NCBI GenBank assembly: GCA_902787975.1
Contig: CADAIP010000012.1
Coordinates: 1-59,861 of the forward strand
Origin: Oscillospiraceae bacterium
GTDB lineage: Bacteria > Bacillota > Clostridia > Saccharofermentanales > Saccharofermentanaceae
Direction of reading: 5' to 3'
Length of the DNA: 59,861 bases
The notes below the pieces were generated by a model. That model had not been told where the DNA came from. It did no database searches and was given only the letters and a program-made list of their open reading frames with translations. The stretch's first letter is position 1; each line of letters begins with the position of its first letter. The translations under genes and the position numbers were made by a program. Below are positions 9,550 to 19,031 of the stretch, piece after piece.

Positions 9550-11328
9550 ATGCGCAAACATATTCAAGTAGTTATTGAAGCCCTTGTAGCAGGCATAATT
9601 GTTTTCCTGCTGACGATAACAAATCTGTTCAGTCCTCTGGACTATATTGCCCGTGACAGGCTCTACCAGGCTCCCAGAGGCATCAAGAGCGATATCAAGA
9701 TCATCGGCATCGATGCCAAGACGCTCGAAGAATTAGGACCTATACAGACATGGTCCAGAAGTGTTTACGCTGACCTGATCAATACACTGAATATGGATGA
9801 GAACACAAAGCCGTACGTAATCGGAGTCGATGTCCTTTTCTCCGGCAACGTAGATGAGGGCGACCAGGCTCTTGCTGAAGCTGCAGGCAAATACGATAAC
9901 GTTGTTGTCGTAAACCAACTCCAGTACAGCAAAAAATGGGAAACTGATCCGAACGGGATCACATATTACCCGGTAAACGGAATTGCCAATCCTTATAAAG
10001 AACTTATGGAAGTAACTTCCGTAGGTTACTGCAATGTATCACAGGACTCTGACGGTACAGTAAGAAGGGTCATCCCTGTCGAAACATACGAAGGTAATAC
10101 ATACGAGACATTTTCGAAAATCATATACGACAAATACTGTTCAGAACTTGGTCTTACACCAAACACCATCCCGACTGACATGACCGGCCGTTCAATCATC
10201 AACTATTCCGGTAAACCTGGTGATTACGAATACATATCCATGGTCGATGTATTGAATGGAAATATCGATCCCAGAGTCTTCTCTGACAGCGTTGTTTTTA
10301 TTGGCGCATACGACCCGGAAATGCAAGATGACTTCATCGTTCCTAACGGCGGAAGCGCCCAGATGTATGGAGTTGAGATCCACGCCAATATCTTCCAGTC
10401 TTATATACAGGGCAGATTTGCTTTGGAAGGCAGCCGTTATTTTTTAGGCATCGTCACAGCCCTCATCGCTATGGTGCTCCACTTTCTCTTCCGCAAGCTT
10501 AAGATCTGGCAGTCGATAATATTGCTCCTGGTCTCGATTGGCGCCGAGATAGGAATCCTGGTTGCATTTAACAACAACGGCCATTCTTTCTTCGTTATCT
10601 ACTTCCCTATTGTTGTAGTCATTTCCTTTATCTATTCAGTCGGAATGAACTACCTTATCGAATCCCGCAAGAAGAAAAAAGTGCTTAACGCTTTCCGCAA
10701 ATACGTCGCTCCGCAGATCGTTGAAGAGATTGCCAAGAAAGGTGATTTTGAGATAAAGGTCGGCGGCGAAAACAGAGACATCGCAGTACTCTTCGTTGAC
10801 ATCAGAGGCTTTACGACAATGTCAGAAGCCTTGGAACCTGAACAGGTCGTAGAGATCTTAAATGAGTACTTAACTCTCACCACAAAATCCATTTTCGACA
10901 ACAGCGGAACATTGGATAAATTCGTCGGCGATGCGACCATGGCTGTATTCAACTCACCCTTCTATCTCGAAGACTACGAATACAAGGCAGTTTGCGCAGC
11001 CATGGATATTGTTAAGGGTGGCGAAGCAATCGAAGAAAAGTTCCAGAAGAGATTCGGCAGAAGCGTCGGCTTCGGCGTAGGCGTTAACTGCGGTCCTGCA
11101 GTCATAGGAAACGTAGGATGTGACTTCAGAATGGACTTTACTGCCATCGGCGACACAGTCAACACCGCTGCCCGTCTTGAAGCTAATGCCAAGAAAGGCC
11201 AGGTCCTCATAAGCGACGTCCTTTACGAGAGACTTAAGGACAGACTTGAAGTTGCTGAAGTCGGCGAGATTCCTCTTAAAGGTAAAACAAAGGGCGTTTT
11301 CGTTTACGAGGTAAAGAAAGTTTTGTAA
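9550..11328 (+). CDS. CHASE2-domain class III adenylate cyclase
   Basis: 592 residues. An N-terminal helix (about 10-29) exports a CHASE2 sensor domain (about 35-290). Three membrane helices (about 296-314, 320-340, 346-370) follow, then a short cytoplasmic linker and the cyclase domain (about 405-590). Catalytic residues are in place: metal Asp417 (FVDIRGF) and Asp461 (FVGDA), substrate Lys457 (LDKFVGD), Thr531 (MDFTAIGD), and the transition-state pair Asn538 and Arg542 (NTAAR). The Lys/Thr pair fits the ATP-specific class IIIb. It would turn ATP into cAMP in response to an outside signal. It closes the FecR/Ig-repeat block; the four-base gap from the preceding gene argues for joint control. 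A hairpin terminator follows at 11361. cAMP signalling is uncommon in Clostridia, which makes the context notable. Confidence 0.9.
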   Translation: MRKHIQVVIEALVAGIIVFLLTITNLFSPLDYIARDRLYQAPRGIKSDIKIIGIDAKTLEELGPIQTWSRSVYADLINTLNMDENTKPYVIGVDVLFSGNVDEGDQALAEAAGKYDNVVVVNQLQYSKKWETDPNGITYYPVNGIANPYKELMEVTSVGYCNVSQDSDGTVRRVIPVETYEGNTYETFSKIIYDKYCSELGLTPNTIPTDMTGRSIINYSGKPGDYEYISMVDVLNGNIDPRVFSDSVVFIGAYDPEMQDDFIVPNGGSAQMYGVEIHANIFQSYIQGRFALEGSRYFLGIVTALIAMVLHFLFRKLKIWQSIILLLVSIGAEIGILVAFNNNGHSFFVIYFPIVVVISFIYSVGMNYLIESRKKKKVLNAFRKYVAPQIVEEIAKKGDFEIKVGGENRDIAVLFVDIRGFTTMSEALEPEQVVEILNEYLTLTTKSIFDNSGTLDKFVGDATMAVFNSPFYLEDYEYKAVCAAMDIVKGGEAIEEKFQKRFGRSVGFGVGVNCGPAVIGNVGCDFRMDFTAIGDTVNTAARLEANAKKGQVLISDVLYERLKDRLEVAEVGEIPLKGKTKGVFVYEVKKVL

Positions 11329-11360
11329 TTGTTCCCGAGCTGTTCAGTTCAAATAAAAAA

Positions 11361-11386
11361 GGATGCCTCACTATTCTGAGACATCC
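11361..11386. terminator. bidirectional terminator between cyclase and lipoprotein gene
   Basis: The stem GGATG-C-CTCA pairs with TGAG-A-CATCC around a CTATTC loop. It is preceded by A7 on one side and followed by TCTTTATTTCTCTTT on the other, so it can serve both convergent genes. Confidence 0.8.
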
Positions 11387-11405
11387 TCTTTATTTCTCTT
11401 TACTA

Positions 11406-11897
11406 TCATCCCTCAATTGGATTAAAGACCTTACCATTTATGTTGTGAATCTGGATATCGGAAGGCGCCTCGTTTACTTCCAATACACAGCAAGGTGAAT
11501 ATGGTGAAACGAAATCACCTTTAGAAGCATCCTTCTCCTTTACCAGGATTTGAAGTGTCGTACCGTCCATTCCAAGATCTACGATCGAGATCTCAGCACC
11601 GGCTTTTGTCTTTGAGCCTGAAGTGATTACTATAAAGTAAGGTGAATCAAGCTGCTCAAGCTGGTCGATATAGTAACCGCTGTCCTTTTCGTTGCAGGAG
11701 TACGAATCTTTAGACAGGATACTGTATTCTATATCGCCTACCGTTCCCTTATCAGGAAGAGAACCTAACTGTGTCTTTAATGAAATATCATTAGCCAGGA
11801 AATACTGGGTATCGCTTGAGGAACAACCCGTGAAGATTCCTGTGATAATTGTTAATGCCATTACTACGCATAAGATTTTTCTGATTAAACTGTTCAT
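11406..11897 (-). CDS. small lipoprotein, function unknown
   Basis: 163 residues beginning with a lipoprotein signal: charged MNSLIRK, a hydrophobic stretch, then the lipobox FTGC with the lipidated Cys at about residue 25 followed by SSS. The mature part is polar and beta-rich with paired cysteines (CNEKD and PCCV) and no domain I recognise. It would sit on the outer face of the cytoplasmic membrane. It converges on the CHASE2 cyclase gene with a shared terminator between them, so a functional link is not implied. The next gene upstream is 49 bases away on the same strand. Confidence 0.7.
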   Translation of the reverse strand: MNSLIRKILCVVMALTIITGIFTGCSSSDTQYFLANDISLKTQLGSLPDKGTVGDIEYSILSKDSYSCNEKDSGYYIDQLEQLDSPYFIVITSGSKTKAGAEISIVDLGMDGTTLQILVKEKDASKGDFVSPYSPCCVLEVNEAPSDIQIHNINGKVFNPIEG

Positions 11898-11946
11898 TGT
11901 AATTTCTCCTTTTTGTTCGTCACTGTCATCAATACATTTAACTCAA

Positions 11947-12597
11947 TTAATTTGTTGCAGTATCAGTAGATTTTTTCTTTCCAAAGAAAAGTTTTCCGAC
12001 CAGACTGATGACCGGTCCCAGAAAGACTGCCATAAGTATAATGCCGATAACCGGGATGCCTCCTGCAAGAGTACCGATGAGGATAGCGGAGAAATCCCAT
12101 GCCATACGGATAAGCATCCTGGGGAACTTCGGAAATCTGGCTGATACCTTTTCGGTAATGATCTTGGGAAGCGCATCGTATGGTGCAACGCCCATATCAG
12201 AATTGATGTATACTGCGGCACTGATGATAAACAGAAAAAGTGCAACCAGAAAGATAGCCCATTTGGAAATAGTATCAGTAAAATAGTGCGCAGGTATGAT
12301 CTTGCCCCAGAGCCAGTCGAAAAAGTCGACGTAATACCCTACCAGCACCATATTGAAGATCGTACCAAAACCCAGGCTGGATCTTTCCCAAAACAGGACT
12401 ATAACCAGCATGACGGCATTGATTATGAGCTGCCAGGTGCCAAACGATAAGCCTATCCGGAGTGAGATTGCCTTATTCATAAAAGAACAGGGATCTGTTC
12501 CCAGACCGCAAAGCATCAGAAATGACAGAAAAAATCCCATCCCGAATACTGCAAGAAAACAAACTACAATGCGTTTTATGTCTAATTTAAGCTTCAT
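11947..12597 (-). CDS. YczE/YitT-like integral membrane protein
   Basis: A 216-residue protein with five or six membrane helices. The pattern GLGTDPCSFMN ... SFGTWQLIIN, repeated later as MGVAPYDALP, is characteristic of the YczE/YyaS branch of the YitT-like membrane proteins. These are found widely in Bacillota, with poorly defined transport or secretion-related roles. The short C-terminal tail is lysine-rich. A TATAAT box stands about 20 bases before the start on the minus strand and a 17-base dyad (12665-12681) lies further up. The start ATG at 12597 follows a GAAGGACGG site. Confidence 0.7.
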   Translation of the reverse strand: MKLKLDIKRIVVCFLAVFGMGFFLSFLMLCGLGTDPCSFMNKAISLRIGLSFGTWQLIINAVMLVIVLFWERSSLGFGTIFNMVLVGYYVDFFDWLWGKIIPAHYFTDTISKWAIFLVALFLFIISAAVYINSDMGVAPYDALPKIITEKVSARFPKFPRMLIRMAWDFSAILIGTLAGGIPVIGIILMAVFLGPVISLVGKLFFGKKKSTDTATN

Positions 12598-12664
12598 ACC
12601 GATCCGTCCTTCAAAAAGACAATTATAACACCTAATGACGAAATTATTACCGATTTATGAATTT

Positions 12665-12681
12665 ACTTTGATTATCAAAGT
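12665..12681. promoter_or_regulatory. dyad in the divergent yczE-like/hydrolase intergenic region
   Basis: ACTTTGAT-T-ATCAAAGT is a perfect inverted repeat with 8-base arms and one central base. It lies between two divergent genes and is a plausible operator. No cognate regulator is identifiable. The remainder of the 210-base gap holds only weak -10-like boxes. Confidence 0.4.
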
Positions 12682-12807
12682 TTTACCTCACATTTGCCCC
12701 AAAGTCTCATATTTTGCAAATTTGAATGGCGATAATATGATGCCAGGAGAACCGGTCGGTTTATCTGAAGATATTTCGGTATGTTCTGCTAAAAAGAGGT
12801 AAATAAA

Positions 12808-13584
12808 ATGAATTACAAGATATATAACAACAATTCAGAAGAATGGGTACTGCTTATCCACGGTTTAGGCGGAAGCATCAACACATGGAAGTATCAGATC
12901 AATGATCTTAAAGAATACAACGTTATTGCTGTAGATCTCGAAGGCCACGGCGGTTCTGAATTTGAGAAGCGCACACGTCTTTTGACAAGATCCGCATCAG
13001 AGATCAACGAAGTTCTTGAAAACGAGAATATCCAGCAGGTCCATGTTGTATCTCTTTCACTCGGAACACTTGTAGCAATGGAATTTGCTTACCTTTACAA
13101 GGAAAAAGTTAAGTCCATTGTACTTGCCGGCTTCGTTCTCAACATGAACTTCGGTTTCAAGTCACTTCTGGCATTTGTAGAAGGATGCAAGTACATCGTG
13201 CCTAAGAAGTTCTTCTATCCCCTCTTTGCCAATATCATGATGCCCAAAAAGAACCATAAGAAGTCCAGGGACATCTTTGTAAGAGAATCCGTAAAGATGA
13301 AGTCTGTTGCATTCAGAATGTGGCTTTCCGAGCTCTTCAGAACACAGTTCAGACTGAAGGAATACCTGACAACCATCAAGGAAAATCATCTTCCCGTCAT
13401 GTTCATTTCAGGAAGAGAGGATTACTTCTTTGTTAACAGCGTAAAGAGAACACAGAAGATGATCAGCGACGCTTCTTTGTACTTCATCGAAAAGTGCGGC
13501 CATGTATGCAGCATCGAAAAGTACAACGAATTCAATAATCTTCTTGTATCTTTCCTTCACGGTGTAAAGCCTGTCTGTGCCTGA
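12808..13584 (+). CDS. alpha/beta hydrolase
   Basis: 258 residues with a clear alpha/beta-hydrolase core. The oxyanion region is LIHGLGGS (about 17-24), the nucleophile elbow is SLSLG (Ser near residue 90), the acid is in GREDYF (about 208) and the base is in CGHVCS (about 232). The substrate cannot be told; esterase, lipase and C-C hydrolase relatives share this architecture. An AAAAAGAGG ribosome site precedes the ATG. It ends three bases before the convergent methyltransferase gene, leaving no room for a separate terminator. Confidence 0.85.
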   Translation: MNYKIYNNNSEEWVLLIHGLGGSINTWKYQINDLKEYNVIAVDLEGHGGSEFEKRTRLLTRSASEINEVLENENIQQVHVVSLSLGTLVAMEFAYLYKEKVKSIVLAGFVLNMNFGFKSLLAFVEGCKYIVPKKFFYPLFANIMMPKKNHKKSRDIFVRESVKMKSVAFRMWLSELFRTQFRLKEYLTTIKENHLPVMFISGREDYFFVNSVKRTQKMISDASLYFIEKCGHVCSIEKYNEFNNLLVSFLHGVKPVCA

Positions 13585-13586
13585 TC

Positions 13587-14381
13587 TTACTTCCTCGCGA
13601 GTTCAAGATCCATCGTATCGCTTATGATGATCTTACCGCCATGACGGTTGATTGCAGCAGCGATCTTAGAGAAGAATTCATTTCTTATAGTCTCTTCGAT
13701 GGCAATGTGATCTGAGTAGGTTCCGAGAAGCTGGATATACTCGTCTGCAGTAAATACTCTTTCACGGTAGAACAATTTATATGTGATATCCGTAAACCCG
13801 TATTTTGCAGGGATCTGCGAGATCTCCTTGGCCTTCTCTTCAGTGAACCACTTCTTTGTACCTGACTTGATATCGTATGCCTTGTTGTAATACCCTTCAT
13901 AAAGCGCATCGATCTCTAAAGCCAGCTCAGGAGCGTTCTGACTGTTACGCGGGCGGTTAGCAAATCTTGCAAATGCTCCGCCGGGCTTTAATGCGGAATA
14001 AACCTTGGGATATCCAATCTCTTCAGGAACCCAGTGAAAAGCAGTTGCAGAGAAGACAAGATCGTAAGCATCATCTTCCAGATTAACATCTTCGAACTTT
14101 CCCGTGATTACCTTAAAGCCTTTATATCCGCCGAACTTCTCAATAAGGATTTTCGAGAAGTTCTCACCATATTCAACTGAAGTAAGTTCGCAGCCGGTCT
14201 TGAGCACGGGCAGCGTAGCCTGACCGCTTCCGCTTCCTACTTCAACGACACGGCTTCCCTCACCGATCTTTACGTATTCGAAAATAGCCTGAAACAACTC
14301 ATCGGCATAACCGGGGCGCATCTTATCGTACTTGGATGCTTCTGTATCAAATGTAGCGCCCAACTCTTTCCTGTTATCCAT
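13587..14381 (-). CDS. class I SAM-dependent methyltransferase (small molecule type)
   Basis: 264 residues with a Rossmann methyltransferase fold. Motif I is VVEVGSGSGQATLP (about 46-59), motif II is LTSVEYGENF, and motif IV is DLVFSATAFHWVP. The FHWV signature is usual in the UbiE/Tam-like Methyltransf_11 group. The C-terminal part is helical and family-specific, with no clue to the acceptor. It lies 13 bases downstream of a CPBP protease gene on the same strand, so the two are probably cotranscribed. Confidence 0.85.
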   Translation of the reverse strand: MDNRKELGATFDTEASKYDKMRPGYADELFQAIFEYVKIGEGSRVVEVGSGSGQATLPVLKTGCELTSVEYGENFSKILIEKFGGYKGFKVITGKFEDVNLEDDAYDLVFSATAFHWVPEEIGYPKVYSALKPGGAFARFANRPRNSQNAPELALEIDALYEGYYNKAYDIKSGTKKWFTEEKAKEISQIPAKYGFTDITYKLFYRERVFTADEYIQLLGTYSDHIAIEETIRNEFFSKIAAAINRHGGKIIISDTMDLELARK

Positions 14382-14394
14382 ATTCCACCCCCAT

Positions 14395-15597
14395 TTAACT
14401 TATCTGAACAGATATTGTCGGTTTATCTCCTCTTGAACCTGCTCCGTTTACGATTATAAGCCGGTAATCATCATGTTCTAATTCTACCTGGTTACTGTAC
14501 ATTTTAATAACGCCCGATGAGACCTTATCGTTTAAGATCACTTCTCCGCTTGTTTTCTCGATCCTTACGCTGTAATCACCTTCGGCATTTGCGATGACAA
14601 CGGCAACAGTATATACACCTTCTTCCGCAGTGCCGAACTCTATAGGCTCTGCTTCTGTGTTCTCTGCATCAACAATGTAGCTCATGTTGCAATTAACAAG
14701 ATAATTCTGACCAAGTCTGTTTGATATAGTAACGGCAAATCCTCCTATAAGCATGATCACAGATGCTATGGCGGCAAAAAGGAATCTGATCTTCTTATGT
14801 GATTCCGGATTAAGAAGCATAAGTCCTATAACGATAAAGAACGGTGCCGCAAAACCCATAAGGAGATAAGTTCCAAGTGCAACCTTCATGGTATCGGCCG
14901 TTAACGCTGCTGCAGCTGAATTACCGCTGTTTACACTGGCAACGTAAGATAAAGATGTGGCCACGAAGTTAATGAGAAAATGCATGAGTGAGGATAACAC
15001 CATGTTGTTCTTCTTAACGACAATGTAAGACAAGCATGCACCCATTATTGCAGTGTTAATAAATCTTAATACTGACATATGGAAGATACCGAAGAACAGT
15101 CCCATGATGAGTACAATGATCCAGTCCTTTTTGATCGTTCTGAAGTTTGCAATTATTGCTCCTCTTTGTATGGCTTCCTCACAGATAGCAGGTGTTACCG
15201 CCATTGCAAAGATCGTAAGAAGATATCCTGAGCTGACGCTGTTAAATTCGCTTATTGCCTGCACATCTCCTGCTTCAAGAGCTGAGGGGATCAGTATGCC
15301 TACAATGGCAATGCTTACAAATCCTATCAGGACACCGCCTCCGGCAAGGAAAAGCGAACCGAAGAAGTCTCTTGCTTTGAACTTCTTTACCGGAAACATC
15401 TCCTTTAAAGGTATCCTGAAGATTACTGCGTACAATATCGCTATAACCAGGAACATTGCTTCCGTTGCGATCAGTCCGTAGATCCTCCAGGCTGTCTGCA
15501 TCCGCGCACCTGCGAATAAGAACAATACCATAACAACTGCGAAAAGGACGAATCCCATCCACGGTTTAAGCCTCTGCTGATTAGTAATTTGCTGCAT
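14395..15597 (-). CDS. CPBP-family intramembrane metalloprotease with C-terminal extracytoplasmic domain
   Basis: 400 residues from the ATG with an AAAGGGG site; the longer frame to 15654 has no ribosome site. About eight membrane helices are followed by a soluble, acidic beta-rich tail of about 115 residues. Both CPBP active-site motifs are visible: EEAIQRG (EExxxR) and FFGIFHMSV (FxxxH), with a later Asn-containing helix (LINFVATS). Such enzymes are homologous to CaaX prenyl protease 2 and cleave or bind membrane substrates. The extra tail beyond the core is unusual and may fold against the membrane outer face. Upstream (15598-15777) nothing beyond promoter-like AT-rich sequence is seen. 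Confidence 0.8.
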   Translation of the reverse strand: MQQITNQQRLKPWMGFVLFAVVMVLFLFAGARMQTAWRIYGLIATEAMFLVIAILYAVIFRIPLKEMFPVKKFKARDFFGSLFLAGGGVLIGFVSIAIVGILIPSALEAGDVQAISEFNSVSSGYLLTIFAMAVTPAICEEAIQRGAIIANFRTIKKDWIIVLIMGLFFGIFHMSVLRFINTAIMGACLSYIVVKKNNMVLSSLMHFLINFVATSLSYVASVNSGNSAAAALTADTMKVALGTYLLMGFAAPFFIVIGLMLLNPESHKKIRFLFAAIASVIMLIGGFAVTISNRLGQNYLVNCNMSYIVDAENTEAEPIEFGTAEEGVYTVAVVIANAEGDYSVRIEKTSGEVILNDKVSSGVIKMYSNQVELEHDDYRLIIVNGAGSRGDKPTISVQIS

Positions 15598-15777
15598 AAA
15601 ATTATCCCCTTTGATATAGCAACTATATAGCTGTATCTTTTTCCACAAAGCCAATTTTCACTTATTTATGTTTATTTTTCAAGCGCAACTGTTGTAATTA
15701 TTTGATTTTCTTAATCGTTCGCGTTAAAATGCCCTTCTTACAAACACGAGGGTATTAATAGCTATACAATTCGAAAA

Positions 15778-17133
15778 ATGGAAATGACAAAAGACACATC
15801 ATTTAGAAAAAAGCTGATATCTCTGATATTGCCGATGACTCTGCAAAATCTTGTTTTTGCACTCGTACCGATATCAGATGCCGTTATGCTGCTCTTCCTT
15901 TCACCGGAAGCCATGACGTCTGTCTCGCTTGCCTCACAGGTTCCTTTCGTGTTATCTCTTTTCATTTATTCAATAACTGCAGGAGGATCTATCCTTGCTG
16001 CACAATATTGGGGCAAAGGCGATACTGAATCGATCGAGAAGATATTCGGATACATGTTCACGCTTTCACTGCCGATAATGATCATCTTCTTCTCATGCAC
16101 GATGATAATACCTGAAGGTGTTATAGGAGTATTCACTGATAAAGAAGTCTTTATTACAGGCGCCATTCCTTATCTGAGATGCGCTTCATTTTCATATGTA
16201 TTCATGACTCTTGCCATGATCTATGAGACACTTCTGAAGAATGTCGGATTCGTAAAGCAGTGTACGATCGCAAGTATCGTTATCGTATTTCTCAACATAT
16301 TCTTAAATGCAGTATTCATCTTCGGCCTTTTCGGTGCGCCTGAGATGGGTATATCCGGTGCGGCTCTCGCAACATCGATATCCAACGGCACCGGCTTTAT
16401 CATCTGCCTGATATTCAATCTCAAACTGACCAAATTCAGATTGAGATTCAAAAACATTTTCCGTGTGGATCTTGATCTCAGGAAGAGATTTTCAAAGTAC
16501 ACCCTTCCCTACACTTTGAACCAGCTTCTCTGGGGCTTCGGCTTTGCAATGATTACCGTGATCTTAGGTCATCTCGAAGAAGATGTTGCCACTGCAAACA
16601 GCATAGCTACGATCGTAAAAGATCTTGTATCCTGCCTTTGCTATGCGATCGCAAGCGGTAGCGTCATCGTTATCGGCAATGAGCTTGGTGCCAACAGGCT
16701 TGATAAGGCCAAACTCTATGGAGATAAACTTTTCAAGATCGGTATCATATCGGGAATCATCCTCGGTATTGTCGCTGCAGCATCTTCTCCTCTGGTAATC
16801 AAGTTCGTGAACTTATCGGAAAAAGCCGAGCATTACCTTTTGATAATGCTCCTGATGTGCAGCTACTATATTCTCGGAAGGTCCATTAATTCGATCCTCA
16901 TTGGCGGAATCTTCTCGGCAGGCGGAGACACCAAGTTCGGTTTTATCTGCGATACTCTGACGATGTGGGCATTTATCGTGCCTCTCGGGTACATTGCCGC
17001 ATTCAAGTTAGACTTGCCGCCGATGGTCGTTTACTTCATATTGAATCTCGATGAGATAATTAAAATTCCGGCAGTTATAATTCACTACCGGAAGTATAAG
17101 TGGGTTAAAAACATTATCGACGAAGAAGTCTGA
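15778..17133 (+). CDS. MATE-family multidrug/Na+ (or H+) antiporter
   Basis: 451 residues with 12 predicted helices in two bundles (MatE repeats), starting FRKKLISLILPMTLQNLVFA and with the family pattern AAQYWGKGD. It would export cationic drugs or metabolites in exchange for Na+ or H+. There is no convincing ribosome site before either ATG (15778 or 15784). A TATACA -10-like box ends about nine bases before the first ATG, so a nearly leaderless transcript is possible. It ends one base before the convergent HD-GYP gene. Confidence 0.88.
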   Translation: MEMTKDTSFRKKLISLILPMTLQNLVFALVPISDAVMLLFLSPEAMTSVSLASQVPFVLSLFIYSITAGGSILAAQYWGKGDTESIEKIFGYMFTLSLPIMIIFFSCTMIIPEGVIGVFTDKEVFITGAIPYLRCASFSYVFMTLAMIYETLLKNVGFVKQCTIASIVIVFLNIFLNAVFIFGLFGAPEMGISGAALATSISNGTGFIICLIFNLKLTKFRLRFKNIFRVDLDLRKRFSKYTLPYTLNQLLWGFGFAMITVILGHLEEDVATANSIATIVKDLVSCLCYAIASGSVIVIGNELGANRLDKAKLYGDKLFKIGIISGIILGIVAAASSPLVIKFVNLSEKAEHYLLIMLLMCSYYILGRSINSILIGGIFSAGGDTKFGFICDTLTMWAFIVPLGYIAAFKLDLPPMVVYFILNLDEIIKIPAVIIHYRKYKWVKNIIDEEV

Positions 17134-17134
17134 T

Positions 17135-18892
17135 TTATCTTGCGTAGTCAGTATTCTCGAATGACTCGTAAAGAGTTATGATCTCCATCTTGAGAGATAT
17201 AAATATGCGTCCGAGATGCGGGTCAAAGTGATGACCAAGTTCCTGTCTGATGATTTCGAAAGCTTCATCATAAGACATAGGTTCCTTGTAATAACGGCGG
17301 CTTGCAAGGGCATCGAAAACATCTGCCAGAGCCATTATTCTTGCTTCAAACGGGATGTTCTCACCTCTTAATCTGTCAGGGTATCCGGTGCCGTTATACT
17401 TCTCGTGGTGATAGTGGGCAACATTGGTAGCGACGCTGACGAACTCCTTGTCATCAACGTCTTCAAGTACCTTATTCATGATCTTAGCACCGTTTTCAGC
17501 ATGCTTTTTCATCTGCTCGTACTCATCCTCCGTAAGTCCGGAAGGCTTTCTCAGGATGGCATCGTCTACAGTTATCTTACCAAGGTCATGCAAAGGAGCG
17601 GCGTTGATTACTGCGTCCCAGTAACTCTCACTCATGTTGTAGTCATCGAGAGTACGGAGATGGTTTACAAAGAGAGCAATGCACTCGGATGTTCTGTTGA
17701 TGTGACCGCCTGTTGAGTTGTCTCGGGATTCGATCATGGCCGCCATTCCGAGGATGGTAGACATCTGCATCGACTTAGCTCTCTTAGCCTGCTTCTCTGC
17801 CTCACGCTTAAGGGATTCACCCTTCCAGCTCATCGTCTCGATCATGTTGTGCTGTTCGGTAACATCGGTAAGCTCAACAAGATATCCGGATACGTGGTTT
17901 TCGAGTCCGAAATGAATGAAACTCATCTCACACTCAAGGAATCTTCTTTCCGTAGGGCTCTTGTCGTTGATAGTAATAGCTCTGGTGAACTTGCCCTGGA
18001 CCTGCTTCTTTTCTGCTGATTCCTTGGCGTTGGTAGCAACCCACTTGAGGAGATCCTTTAACGCATAGTCCTTGGCAATGATCTTGGAGTCGATCCTGGC
18101 GTTCTTGATCTCAGGGAAAAACTTCTCTGATACAGAGTTGCTTCCTACAAATCTGAACTGCTTGTCGAAAGCAAGATAGCCGAATGTGCTGAGCTCATCT
18201 ATCTTCTCCTGGACGCTGAGGTTAACGTTGTAGATCGTTGATCTTGCGACAACGTAGTCGAGCATCAGGGTGCAGACAAGATAGAAGAACGGGATAAGAT
18301 CATACTTAATGTCAAAGATGCGTCTTGCAAGATATACGATTACAACACCGAATAATGATCCGGCATATGTCATCATAAGTCTGAAAGAGGCGGTTCTCTT
18401 GCCGAGATATGTAAGGATGGTAAAGAAAGCAGCAAGGCCTACCTCTACTGCCAGGATAATGTATCTGATGTAATAGATGGATCCGGGTTCCTTAATGAGC
18501 ATTGAAGGATCACCGGGCACGAACATAACAGTTGAATAGAACAATGGGATCCTGTCCGTAAGCAGCGTGGAAATGAACACTGCAATATTGAGTACGAGAA
18601 TTACTACCGAGAACCATGTAGGAACTTTGGAATCTGAATAGTCGATCAGAATATAGACGATAAGGAGCGGAAGGAAAACACCGCCTACATAACAAAGGGC
18701 ATTAGCCAGAACCGCTTCCTCAAGGTTCCTTGAGCAGGACAGGATAAAATATCCTGCATTACTCATCATGATACAAACGGATATAAGTATTTCAAGCGTA
18801 TTAGCACCTCGTCTCGAGAAGAGAACGAGTGCCATAGTTGACATCATACTAAGCAGCATTACTACTGCCAGAACAATCGAATATATACCCAT
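17135..18892 (-). CDS. 7TM-PAS-HD-GYP cyclic-di-GMP phosphodiesterase
   Basis: 585 residues from the ATG at 18892 (AGGGT site; the frame runs 22 codons further up without one). Seven membrane helices (about 5-25, 34-54, 62-84, 92-113, 140-163, 170-190, 198-216) form a histidine-kinase-like 7TM sensor. A PAS-like domain (about 230-345), a helical linker rich in Lys/Arg/Glu and an HD-GYP domain (about 375-575) follow. HD-GYP residues are present: HD at 435-436 (PLHDLGKI), HYHH at 493-496 and GYP at 503-505. It would degrade c-di-GMP to GMP/pGpG at the membrane. No GGDEF cyclase occurs in the window. It stands alone and is divergent from birA. Confidence 0.9.
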   Translation of the reverse strand: MGIYSIVLAVVMLLSMMSTMALVLFSRRGANTLEILISVCIMMSNAGYFILSCSRNLEEAVLANALCYVGGVFLPLLIVYILIDYSDSKVPTWFSVVILVLNIAVFISTLLTDRIPLFYSTVMFVPGDPSMLIKEPGSIYYIRYIILAVEVGLAAFFTILTYLGKRTASFRLMMTYAGSLFGVVIVYLARRIFDIKYDLIPFFYLVCTLMLDYVVARSTIYNVNLSVQEKIDELSTFGYLAFDKQFRFVGSNSVSEKFFPEIKNARIDSKIIAKDYALKDLLKWVATNAKESAEKKQVQGKFTRAITINDKSPTERRFLECEMSFIHFGLENHVSGYLVELTDVTEQHNMIETMSWKGESLKREAEKQAKRAKSMQMSTILGMAAMIESRDNSTGGHINRTSECIALFVNHLRTLDDYNMSESYWDAVINAAPLHDLGKITVDDAILRKPSGLTEDEYEQMKKHAENGAKIMNKVLEDVDDKEFVSVATNVAHYHHEKYNGTGYPDRLRGENIPFEARIMALADVFDALASRRYYKEPMSYDEAFEIIRQELGHHFDPHLGRIFISLKMEIITLYESFENTDYAR

Positions 18893-19031
18893 GCTTACCC
18901 TAACAATTAATTGTAAAATGCACTTTACCAAGATTATTTTACCGCACATAGCCCGCAAAGTGTTATTATTTTTTTTAAATAAGCAGTAAATAGCCTGTTA
19001 TATTTTGTTAAGTAAAAGGATGGGTTCCCTA

